Below, one piece after another: positions 1 through 5,609 of a stretch of DNA of 5,635 nucleotides. Below the pieces are notes generated by a model. The model was not told where the DNA came from. It made no database searches and saw nothing but the letters and a program-made list of their open reading frames with translations. Positions within the stretch are counted from its first letter, which is position 1. Each line of letters begins with the position of its first letter. The position numbers and the translations under genes are program-made. The DNA lies in NCBI GenBank assembly GCA_037137555.1, contig JBAXKA010000059.1:1-5635 (forward strand). The letters are read 5' to 3'. The stretch comes from UBA9630 sp037137555 (GTDB lineage Bacteria; Patescibacteriota; Minisyncoccia; Moranbacterales; UBA2206).

Positions 1-78
1 ATATTTTTTCACGATTCTCGTTTCCACTCTTTTTTAATTAACTTTTCTTTATCGGTTTGTATTGGACAAGACTTTAAT

Positions 79-107
79 TGGACAGATTATTTTTAAAATG
101 TTAGAAT
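79..107 (+). promoter_or_regulatory. Predicted sigma-70-type promoter with extended -10, upstream of enolase
   Basis: TGGACA at 79-84 matches the -35 consensus at five of six bases. It is followed after exactly 17 bases by TAGAAT at 102-107, also five of six to the -10 consensus, and this is preceded by TG one base upstream (99-100), an extended -10. Transcription would begin near position 114, giving a leader of about 60 A/T-rich bases before the enolase ATG at 173. A second TGGACA at 63-68 has no convincing -10 partner at 17 bases. The rest of 1-172 shows no gene or strong hairpin. This is a prediction from motif and spacing only. Confidence 0.55.
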
Positions 108-172
108 TTAGCAGAGATTTTTAATTGTGATTTTTTAAATAGTTTAAAATAAAAAATCTAAAAAATAATTTT

Positions 173-1426
173 ATGTCAAAAATTCAAAAAATTTATGCAC
201 GAGAAATTCTGGACTCGCGAGGCAATCCCACTGTTGAAGTTGAAGTGAAACTTGAATCGGGAGCGATGGGAAATTTTATGGTTCCATCTGGCGCCTCAAC
301 TGGTGCCTATGAAGCCTTGGAATTGCGAGATGGTGATATGACTCGCTATAACGGATTGGGCGTGGAGACGGCTGTGGCGAATGTAAATGAAAAAATTCAA
401 AAAGTACTTTTGGGCGTGGAGGCGGAAAATCAAAAAGAAATTGATAAAATAATGCTTGAGTTGGATAGAACGGAAAATAAAACTAATCTGGGAGCGAATG
501 CAATCTTGGGAGTTTCGATTGCTGTTTGTCGTGCAATGGCCAAAGAATTAAATTTGCCGTTATACGAATATATTGCGAGCACATTCAAGATGCCAAAAAA
601 ATTCAAGTTGCCAATTCCGATGTTTAATATTATCAATGGCGGTCAACATAGTGATTCTGGACTTTCGATTCAAGAATATAAATTAGTGCCTAATGGCATA
701 AAAACTTTTCGGGAACAACTGCGTGCCGGTAGTGAAGTTTTTCATGCATTGCAAAAACTTTTATCCGCTGAAGGTTTTAGTATCGGCGTGGGCGATGAAG
801 GTGGTTTTGCACCAAGACTAGAAAGCAACGCTCAAGCATTGGAATTAATTAATTTAGCAATTGAAAAAGCAGGTTATAAAAAAGGTCAGGAAATTAATTT
901 GGGAATTGATGCGGCGGCTAGTTCATTTTTTAATGAAACAGAAAAACAATACTTATTCAAACCGGAAAACGCCGTGCTTAGTCGAGAAGCGTTAGTCAAT
1001 ATTTATGTTGAATGGACAAAAAAATATAATGTTATTTCCGTGGAAGATGGATTAGCGGAAGATGATTTTGATGGTTGGGCAAAAATGAATGAAAAATTTG
1101 GAAAGAGTGTTATGAATATTGGCGACGATCTTTTAGTAACGAATGTCAAGAGATTAAAAATGGCAATTGCTAAAAAAGCTTGCAATGCTGTGCTAATTAA
1201 AGTTAATCAAATCGGAACACTAACAGAAACAATTGATTGTATAAAATTGGCCAAAAAAAATAAAATGAAAATTGTAGTTTCCCATCGTTCAGGAGAAACA
1301 ACGGATGATTTCATTTCCGATTTAGCAGTTGGTACCGGAGCAGACTTTATGAAATCTGGATCACTTTCGCGGGGAGAAAGAATTTGTAAATATAATCGAT
1401 TATTGCAGATTGAGGAAGAAATTTAA
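173..1426 (+). CDS. eno: Enolase (phosphopyruvate hydratase, EC 4.2.1.11)
   Basis: Cytoplasmic glycolytic enzyme converting 2-phosphoglycerate to phosphoenolpyruvate. The 417 residues are slightly short of the usual 420-435 but complete. The N-terminal domain carries SRGNPTVEVEV (15-25) and the mobile loop PSGASTG (38-44). His159 and Glu168 lie in NGGQHSDSGLSIQEY, and Glu209 in VGDEGGFAP. The Mg2+ ligands are Asp246, Glu291 (VEDGLAEDD) and Asp318 (GDDL). The catalytic lysines are Lys343 (LIKVNQ) and Lys394, with SHRSGET at 370-376. All match by position the known enolase catalytic set. The segment after His159 reads SDSGLSIQE instead of the common ADNNVDIQE, a divergent substrate-loop neighbourhood. 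The ATG at 173 has no recognisable Shine-Dalgarno sequence, but family alignment starts exactly there. It is the first gene of a unit with the phosphoglycerate mutase, whose ATG follows the TAA by one base. Confidence 0.98.
   Translation: MSKIQKIYAREILDSRGNPTVEVEVKLESGAMGNFMVPSGASTGAYEALELRDGDMTRYNGLGVETAVANVNEKIQKVLLGVEAENQKEIDKIMLELDRTENKTNLGANAILGVSIAVCRAMAKELNLPLYEYIASTFKMPKKFKLPIPMFNIINGGQHSDSGLSIQEYKLVPNGIKTFREQLRAGSEVFHALQKLLSAEGFSIGVGDEGGFAPRLESNAQALELINLAIEKAGYKKGQEINLGIDAAASSFFNETEKQYLFKPENAVLSREALVNIYVEWTKKYNVISVEDGLAEDDFDGWAKMNEKFGKSVMNIGDDLLVTNVKRLKMAIAKKACNAVLIKVNQIGTLTETIDCIKLAKKNKMKIVVSHRSGETTDDFISDLAVGTGADFMKSGSLSRGERICKYNRLLQIEEEI
1412..1418 (+). promoter_or_regulatory. Ribosome-binding site that sets the phosphoglycerate mutase start
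   Basis: GAGGAAG lies inside the last codons of enolase, about nine bases before the ATG at 1428. An in-frame TTG at 1410 would add six residues (MRKKFN) but overlaps the enolase stop and has no site of its own at proper distance. The ATG at 1428 is therefore preferred. The placement implies translational coupling of the two glycolytic enzymes. Confidence 0.7.
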
Positions 1427-1427
1427 C

Positions 1428-2975
1428 ATGAAAAAACCAACCGTGCTTGTAATTCTTGATGGCTATGGTATTGCTCCGCCTAGTAAAGGCAATGCAATAA
1501 CCTTGGCAAAAAAACCGACCATTGATCGGCTGTTTGAAATTTATCCATCAACAACACTTTGTGCAACAGGAACTTGCGTAGGACTTCTTGATCATAAGAT
1601 GAGTGGTTCGGAATCTGGTCATATGAATATTGGTGCAGGACGAATCGTGCCACAAGATTCAAAATATATTTCTGATAGCATCAAAGACGCCAGTTTTTTT
1701 ATGAATCCGGCGATGATGGGAGCAATAAGACAGGTTAATGAATCTGATGGGAAATTTCATGTCATGGGACTGATGGGAAATACTGATAGCCCTCACAGCG
1801 ATCCGGAACATTTTCGAGCAATTCTCAAATTAGCCAAGAAGCACAATATTAAAGAAGTTTATTGTCATCTTTTCACGGATGGGCGAGATTCCTATCCCAA
1901 AAGTGCAAAAGAGCATTTGAAATATTTTCGGAAAATTATAGCAGAAGAGGGAGTTGGAAAAATTGCCACACTCGCTGGGCGTTTTTATGCGATGGATCGT
2001 GCAAAAAATTGGAAACGATTAACGCTTGCCTATGATGCAATGGTATTTTCCCGTGGCGAAAAAGCTGATTCTGCCGAAGATGCTATCGAAAAAGCCTACG
2101 ATGCTAATTTAACGGATGAATATCTCTTGCCAACAGTTATTCTGGAAAATAGCAAACCAATTGCTCAGATAAAAAAAGATGATGCTGTGATTTTCTATAA
2201 TTTTCGTTCAGACAGAGCAAGGCAATTCAGTAAATTATTTATTGCTATGGATGAAAAAAGTATTTTAAGTGATGATATGCCGGTGCTAGATAAAATAAAA
2301 AATTTATATTTTGTCGCTCTGACAGATTTTGGTCCTGGATTGGATGAACACACCGCTTTTCCCGAACACACAATCTCAGCTACACTGCCAATGGCATTGG
2401 GAGGAATGAAACAACTCTATATTGCTGAATCAGAAAAATTTGCCCATGTAACATATTTTCTCAATGGTGGCTACGCCGATCCTGTCGATGGCGAAGAAAG
2501 AATCGCAATTAAATCTCCTGTGATTGATTCGTATGCCAAACAACCAGAAATGTCAGCACAAGCAATAACAAATATTGTCGTGCAAAGCATACGGGAAGAT
2601 ACTTATGAGTTTATTTTAATCAATTATGCGAATGCTGATATGGTGGGACATACTGGCGATTTACCAGCAACAATAAAAGCGGTGGAATTTTTGGATAAGC
2701 AAATTGAAATTTTGGAAAAAATTGTTTTGGAAAAAAATGGCATTTTAATTATTACGGCTGATCATGGCAATGCCGATGACATGGTTGATTTTGATAGTGA
2801 TCAATCCAATACCTATCACACAAAAAATCCAGTGCCTTTTTTGATTGTGGGAGAAAAGTTCAAAAATAAAAAATTGCGTGACGGTGGCGTGCTAGGCAAT
2901 ATCGCACCGACTATCCTAGAGATACTTGAAATTGAAAAACCAAAATTAATGACTAAAGATTCATTATTAAATTAA
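1428..2975 (+). CDS. gpmI: 2,3-bisphosphoglycerate-independent phosphoglycerate mutase (EC 5.4.2.12)
   Basis: Interconverts 3- and 2-phosphoglycerate in the cytoplasm using two metal ions (Mn2+ in characterised relatives) and a phosphoserine intermediate; its product feeds enolase upstream. From the ATG at 1428 the protein is 515 residues, the normal family length. The alkaline-phosphatase-like metal centre is complete: Asp11 (LDGYG), nucleophile Ser61 in GSESGH, Asp404 and His408 (NADMVGH), Asp445 and His446 (TADHGNAD), His464 (YHTKNPVP). The substrate-binding domain shows His123, DGRD (151-154), GRFYAMDR (184-191), YNFRSDR (257-263) and Lys337 in ESEKFAHVTYF. The serine motif is MSGSESGHMN rather than the common MGNSEVGHLN, and the region before His123 reads GNTDSPHS instead of SDGGVHS. 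These variants look lineage-specific, not damaging. It starts one base after the enolase stop; 22 bases separate it from the kinase. Confidence 0.98.
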   Translation: MKKPTVLVILDGYGIAPPSKGNAITLAKKPTIDRLFEIYPSTTLCATGTCVGLLDHKMSGSESGHMNIGAGRIVPQDSKYISDSIKDASFFMNPAMMGAIRQVNESDGKFHVMGLMGNTDSPHSDPEHFRAILKLAKKHNIKEVYCHLFTDGRDSYPKSAKEHLKYFRKIIAEEGVGKIATLAGRFYAMDRAKNWKRLTLAYDAMVFSRGEKADSAEDAIEKAYDANLTDEYLLPTVILENSKPIAQIKKDDAVIFYNFRSDRARQFSKLFIAMDEKSILSDDMPVLDKIKNLYFVALTDFGPGLDEHTAFPEHTISATLPMALGGMKQLYIAESEKFAHVTYFLNGGYADPVDGEERIAIKSPVIDSYAKQPEMSAQAITNIVVQSIREDTYEFILINYANADMVGHTGDLPATIKAVEFLDKQIEILEKIVLEKNGILIITADHGNADDMVDFDSDQSNTYHTKNPVPFLIVGEKFKNKKLRDGGVLGNIAPTILEILEIEKPKLMTKDSLLN

Positions 2976-2997
2976 TTTTTTTTTAAACCAAACTTAT

Positions 2998-3948
2998 ATG
3001 CAAAAAATAATCTGTATCGGCTCAGCTTGCAAAGATATTTTTTTTCCAACTGCCGAGGGAAAAATAATTGAAACACCTGACGAATTGCTTAGTCAAAAAA
3101 AAATCGAGTTTGAGCTAGGTGCGAAATATAAAATCGAAGATCGCTATGAGGCGTTGGGTGGTTGTGCTGTTAATGTTGCAGTGGGATTGGCTCGCAGAGG
3201 AATTGATGCAACTTGTTATGCGCACATTGGCAATGATGAAAATGCTGACTGGATTCTTTCTGAGCTTCAAAAAAATAATGTCAAAACAGATTTGATTAAT
3301 AAAGACAAAAAATTATCCAGCGATATGTCGGCAATTATCATAGATGAACAATCAGGTGAGCGAGTAATTTTTTCTAATCAAAAAGCTAATGCTAATTTAG
3401 AAATAATTCCTGATAAAATCAGCCAAACCGAGTGGATTTTTATTGGCGATTTGCATGGTAACTGGCAAGGTCATTTGGATTTAATTTTCAAAGTAGCGAA
3501 AGAAAATAAAATTAAACTAGCTTATAATCCAAAACAAATCAATATTCACGACGATGTCAAAAAAGTGATAGAAATAATTTCTGGAACGAAAATATTATTT
3601 CTTAACAAAGATGAAGCCCTAGAAATTATTTTGGCAGTAAATAGTGAAAAAATAACCGACGAAGCATATTTATTGGCAGAGCTAAAAAAACTAGGAGCAG
3701 AAATTATTGTGCTGACTGATGGCATCAGAGGTGCTTGGGTGAGTGATGGAAGCGAGATTTTTTTTGCTCTAGGAAAAAAAGTTAAAGCACTGGATTCGAC
3801 TGGCGCAGGCGATGCTTTTGCTAGTGGTTTTCTCGGTGCCTATATTAAAGAGGAAAATTTACAAGCTTGTTTGGACTCAGGAATTGCCAATAGTTCCAGC
3901 GAGGTGCAATTTTATGGATCGATTGATGGATTGTTGGGTGAAAATTAA
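2998..3948 (+). CDS. PfkB/ribokinase-family kinase, substrate unknown
   Basis: ATP-dependent kinase of the ribokinase/PfkB fold, 316 residues, typical length. The first family signature is GGCAVNVAVGLARRG (54-68). The second is DSTGAGDAFASGF (266-278), containing the anion hole GAGD with Asp272 as the predicted catalytic base. LNKDEA (202-207) matches the family's N..E metal/phosphate motif, and VLTDGIRGAWV (238-248) the strand before the ATP site. An N-terminal stretch of about 30 residues (24-53) before the first signature is longer than in many ribokinases and may shape the lid. Family members phosphorylate ribose, fructose, fructose-6-phosphate, adenosine and others, and sequence alone does not decide between them. 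Its position behind two glycolytic genes makes a sugar or sugar-phosphate substrate attractive (inference). The ATG has no clear Shine-Dalgarno; a run of nine T after the mutase stop lacks a hairpin, so read-through is likely. Confidence 0.93.
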   Translation: MQKIICIGSACKDIFFPTAEGKIIETPDELLSQKKIEFELGAKYKIEDRYEALGGCAVNVAVGLARRGIDATCYAHIGNDENADWILSELQKNNVKTDLINKDKKLSSDMSAIIIDEQSGERVIFSNQKANANLEIIPDKISQTEWIFIGDLHGNWQGHLDLIFKVAKENKIKLAYNPKQINIHDDVKKVIEIISGTKILFLNKDEALEIILAVNSEKITDEAYLLAELKKLGAEIIVLTDGIRGAWVSDGSEIFFALGKKVKALDSTGAGDAFASGFLGAYIKEENLQACLDSGIANSSSEVQFYGSIDGLLGEN

Positions 3949-3961
3949 AATTTGTAAACAC

Positions 3962-3990
3962 TTGATTTTTTTCTCATCTTAGTGTATACT
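3962..3990 (+). promoter_or_regulatory. Predicted promoter of the RNA-binding protein gene
   Basis: TTGATT (3962-3967, four of six to the -35 consensus) and TATACT (3985-3990, five of six to the -10 consensus) are separated by exactly 17 bases. They lie just after the kinase stop at 3948. Predicted transcription start is near 3996, which leaves an unusually long leader of about 135 nt before the ATG at 4132. It separates the RNA-binding protein from the glycolytic unit as its own transcript. Confidence 0.65.
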
Positions 3991-3995
3991 GATTT

Positions 3996-4131
3996 TATTG
4001 TAAGTTTTCTCAGCAGGTTTTGCCTTATATGTGAATCTAAGGAAAAGAGTCTGAAAGCAGTTGTTTTCAGGAGAAGTAAGCTAAGTGAGAAGGTCGGCTT
4101 GCAACCGTAATTAAGATATAAGGCAAAAAAC
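3996..4131 (+). promoter_or_regulatory. Structured 5' leader, candidate two-state translational switch
   Basis: The arm at 4018-4030 (TTTTGCCTTATAT) is perfectly complementary over 13 bases to 4116-4128, which contains the only plausible Shine-Dalgarno, TAAGG at 4119-4123, eight bases before the ATG. The same arm can instead fold locally with ATCTAAGGAAAA (4035-4046). That hairpin has 11 pairs, one mismatch and a bulged G4022, capped by a GTGA (GNRA) tetraloop. The two folds are mutually exclusive: one hides the ribosome-binding site, the other frees it. Between the arms are a hairpin CTGAAA/TTTCAG (4051-4056 with 4065-4070) and two competing ones, GTAAGC/GCTTGC (4076-4081 with 4097-4102) and CGG/CCG (4095-4097 with 4105-4107). 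I do not recognise it as any known riboswitch class. A thermosensor or autoregulation by the encoded RRM protein are both possible. Pairings are read directly; function is inferred. Confidence 0.6.
4119..4123 (+). promoter_or_regulatory. Shine-Dalgarno site of the RRM gene, inside the leader stem
   Basis: TAAGG ends eight bases before the ATG at 4132 and can pair with the CCUU part of the 16S rRNA 3' tail. It sits within the 3' arm of the 13-base inverted repeat, so its accessibility would depend on the leader fold. A stronger-looking AGGAG at 4069-4073 is about 60 bases too far upstream to serve this start. Confidence 0.6.
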
Positions 4132-4455
4132 ATGGCACAAAAATTATATGTAGGAGGACTTTCCTACAGTACAACACAAGACGGCTTGAAAGATTATTTC
4201 TCTCAAGCAGGAGCCGTTCAAACAGCAATTGTCATCACTGACAAAATGTCTGGTCGTTCAAAAGGTTTCGGTTTTGTGGAAATGTCTTCTGATGAAGAAG
4301 CACAAAAAGCTGTCGAAATGTTTGATGGAAAAGAGTTCGAAGGAAGAACTTTGACTGTTAACGAAGCTCGCCCAATGGAGGAAAGACCAAGAACTGGTGG
4401 TTTCCGAAAACCAGGTGGCAATGACGGTGGTTTCCGTGGAGCAAAAAGATACTAG
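4132..4455 (+). CDS. Small single-RRM RNA-binding protein
   Basis: A 107-residue protein made of one RNA recognition motif and a short flexible tail. RNP2 is LYVGGL (5-10) and RNP1 is KGFGFVEM (44-51); their aromatic residues Tyr6, Phe46 and Phe48 are the usual RNA-stacking positions. The RRM ends near residue 80 (TLTVNEARP). Residues 83-107 form a Gly/Arg-rich tail with GGFR repeated at 89-92 and 99-102. The architecture equals that of the cyanobacterial Rbp proteins, which bind RNA and in several species are cold-induced; that role is not shown here. Codons look more even than in neighbouring genes, consistent with high expression. It is a single-gene transcript with its own promoter, long structured leader and strong terminator, which points to tight control. 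Confidence 0.95.
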   Translation: MAQKLYVGGLSYSTTQDGLKDYFSQAGAVQTAIVITDKMSGRSKGFGFVEMSSDEEAQKAVEMFDGKEFEGRTLTVNEARPMEERPRTGGFRKPGGNDGGFRGAKRY

Positions 4456-4482
4456 TATTTTTTTGTAACTTGGATAAAAAAG

Positions 4483-4512
4483 TAGTCCCGAGCAATCGGG
4501 GCTATTTTTTTT
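4483..4512 (+). terminator. Intrinsic terminator of the RRM gene, possibly bidirectional
   Basis: TAGTCCCGA (4483-4491) pairs with TCGGGGCTA (4496-4504) over nine pairs, one a G-T wobble, around a GCAA (GNRA) tetraloop, and is followed directly by eight T (4505-4512). Six A at 4476-4481, one base before the stem, would give a T tract on the opposite strand, so it could also stop antisense transcription. It begins 28 bases after the RRM stop. Confidence 0.92.
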
Positions 4513-4536
4513 GGACTCGGCAGGATTTTATCGTAG

Positions 4537-4578
4537 CACATCATCTAAAAGTCTTTAGCTTAGATTTTGGATAATGTG
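4537..4578. other. Long imperfect hairpin in the intergenic gap
   Basis: CACAT (4537-4541) pairs with ATGTG (4574-4578). After a C/A mismatch, ATCTAAAA (4543-4550) pairs with TTTTGGAT (4565-4572), including one G-T wobble. With G4551 bulged, TCT (4552-4554) can pair with AGA read as 4562-4564, leaving a seven-base loop. That makes about 16 pairs in all. No T tract follows, so it is not an ordinary terminator. It lies between the RRM terminator and the next promoter and would not be in either predicted mRNA. It could be a remnant of a small repeat element, a small RNA or a protein-binding site; I cannot tell which. Confidence 0.4.
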
Positions 4579-4608
4579 ATGCGAAAATTTGCAGGATAAC
4601 TTATTATT

Positions 4609-4617
4609 TGATATAAT
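4609..4617 (+). promoter_or_regulatory. Extended -10 promoter of the redox gene pair
   Basis: TGATATAAT gives a perfect TATAAT (4612-4617) with TG one base upstream (4609-4610). The -35 is weak: TTTGCA at 4588-4593, four of six at 18 bases, which is normal for extended -10 promoters. Transcription would start near 4624, about 32 bases before the ATG at 4656. No Shine-Dalgarno is visible close to that ATG. Confidence 0.7.
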
Positions 4618-4655
4618 TTAGAAAGGTAGCACCTAATTAAGCTAAGTATATTTTT

Positions 4656-5006
4656 ATGCGAAAAGTTATTTTCAGTATTTTTTTATTTTCAACAATATAT
4701 TTATTGGCTGGTTGCGGAAATCAGCCAGAAATAACTGTTGATGATTCGGCGATTATTTTATTCTATGGAGAAGAGTGTCCGCATTGCAAAATTGTAGAAA
4801 AATATATTACAGATAATGATATTAAGTCAAAAATAACTTTTACTGAGAAGGAAGTTAATCATAATAAAGCTAACGCCAATTTGATGGTGAAAAAACAACA
4901 AGAGTGCAAATTAGATGAAAAAACCATTGGTTCTGTTCCATTCCTTTGGACAGCGGAAAAATGTTATTCAGGATCAGATGAAATAATTAATTTTTTTAAA
5001 AAATAA
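4656..5006 (+). CDS. Thioredoxin-fold lipoprotein with CPHC active site
   Basis: A 116-residue predicted lipoprotein. Residues 1-20 form a lipoprotein signal peptide: Arg2-Lys3, a hydrophobic core, and the lipobox LAGC with lipid-bearing Cys20. The mature part is a minimal thioredoxin/glutaredoxin-like domain: strand AIILFYGEE, redox motif CPHC (41-44, the same dipeptide as in DsbA), and the cis-proline region SVPFLW with Pro95. Two further cysteines, Cys84 and Cys103, flank the cis-proline and may form a second disulfide. It should sit on the outer face of the cytoplasmic membrane and reduce, oxidise or isomerise thiols; direction cannot be read from sequence. It is the first gene after an extended -10 promoter, and its stop lies four bases before a CPVC membrane protein, its likely partner. 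The ATG at 4656 is fixed by the complete signal peptide. Confidence 0.88.
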   Translation: MRKVIFSIFLFSTIYLLAGCGNQPEITVDDSAIILFYGEECPHCKIVEKYITDNDIKSKITFTEKEVNHNKANANLMVKKQQECKLDEKTIGSVPFLWTAEKCYSGSDEIINFFKK

Positions 5007-5010
5007 AACA

Positions 5011-5535
5011 GTGAATAAAAAATATTTAAAAAATTATCTGGAGCTGTTTTCTTTTCTGCTTTTATTCTTATTTTTCAAAATTTCATCAGCTGGAGCGTTT
5101 TGTCCTGTTTGTGTTGTGGCAGTTGGTGCTGGACTCGAACTTTCACACTATCTTGGTATTGATGACACTGTTACTGGTCTCTGGGTTGGTGCATTTCTCG
5201 TGGCACTTTCTGCCTGGACGCTAGAATGGTTAAAGAAAAAGCAAATTAAATTTAAAGGAGAGAGGCTAATTATTTTTTTGGCTTATTATGCCTTAACAAT
5301 TATTCCACTTTATTGGGCGGGACTGATGGGTCAATATGGACATACTTTCTGGGGCATTGATAAATTGCTTTTGGGAATAATTTTTGGCAGTGTGATTTTT
5401 TATGCTGGTGGTATTTGGAATTTAAACTTAAAGAAAAATAATAATAACAAAGTCTATTTTCCCTTTCAAAAAGTGGTTATTCCCGTCGGGTTGCTTTTGA
5501 TTTTAAGTTTTATTTTTTATTTTTTAACTAAATAA
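5011..5535 (+). CDS. Polytopic membrane protein with CPVC motif, predicted redox partner
   Basis: A 174-residue membrane protein of unknown function starting at GTG; no better start fits and no Shine-Dalgarno is visible, so coupling to the preceding gene is likely. A hydrophobic N-terminal segment (10-29) ends in Ala-Gly-Ala, a possible signal peptidase I site, followed at once by FCPVC (Cys31, Cys34). Further membrane spans are about 54-74, 86-106, 118-138 and 155-172. The very basic loops 75-85 and 141-147 should be cytoplasmic, which places CPVC on the outside, on the same face as the neighbouring thioredoxin-like lipoprotein. I recall related CPVC proteins in Patescibacteria genomes, but no biochemical role. 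The CxxC next to a membrane suggests a DsbD/CcdA- or VKOR-like electron relay in reduced form, though the sequence is not clearly homologous to either and lacks a second cysteine pair. Confidence 0.8.
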   Translation: MNKKYLKNYLELFSFLLLFLFFKISSAGAFCPVCVVAVGAGLELSHYLGIDDTVTGLWVGAFLVALSAWTLEWLKKKQIKFKGERLIIFLAYYALTIIPLYWAGLMGQYGHTFWGIDKLLLGIIFGSVIFYAGGIWNLNLKKNNNNKVYFPFQKVVIPVGLLLILSFIFYFLTK

Positions 5536-5609
5536 TTTTTTTATAGCATAAACATGAAGCTTGAAATTGAAAATAAGAAAAAATTTGCATGATTTGGAGG
5601 GGTCTTAAT

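Noticed and set aside
1..27. Minus-strand GTG at 25-27 as the start of a divergent gene
   Set aside because: Only nine codons are visible before the window edge and the site before it is weak; not enough to support a gene.
430..636. Minus-strand open frames inside enolase, the mutase and the RRM gene
   Set aside because: They mirror well-identified genes in low-complexity AT-rich codons and show no domain features.
1410..1427. Upstream TTG start for the phosphoglycerate mutase adding six residues
   Set aside because: It overlaps the enolase stop, lacks its own ribosome-binding site, and the family begins at the ATG at 1428, which has GAGGAAG at good distance.
2976..2984. Run of nine T after the mutase stop as a terminator
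   Set aside because: No stable GC-containing hairpin precedes it, so transcription into the kinase is more likely.
3996..4131. Known riboswitch (cobalamin, c-di-GMP, THF and others) in the RRM leader
   Set aside because: I could not match the conserved core of any class I know; the gene downstream is not a typical target of these.
3945..4133. Minus-strand 62-codon open frame across the RRM leader
   Set aside because: It overlies the promoter and paired leader elements, has no recognisable domain and no supporting start context.
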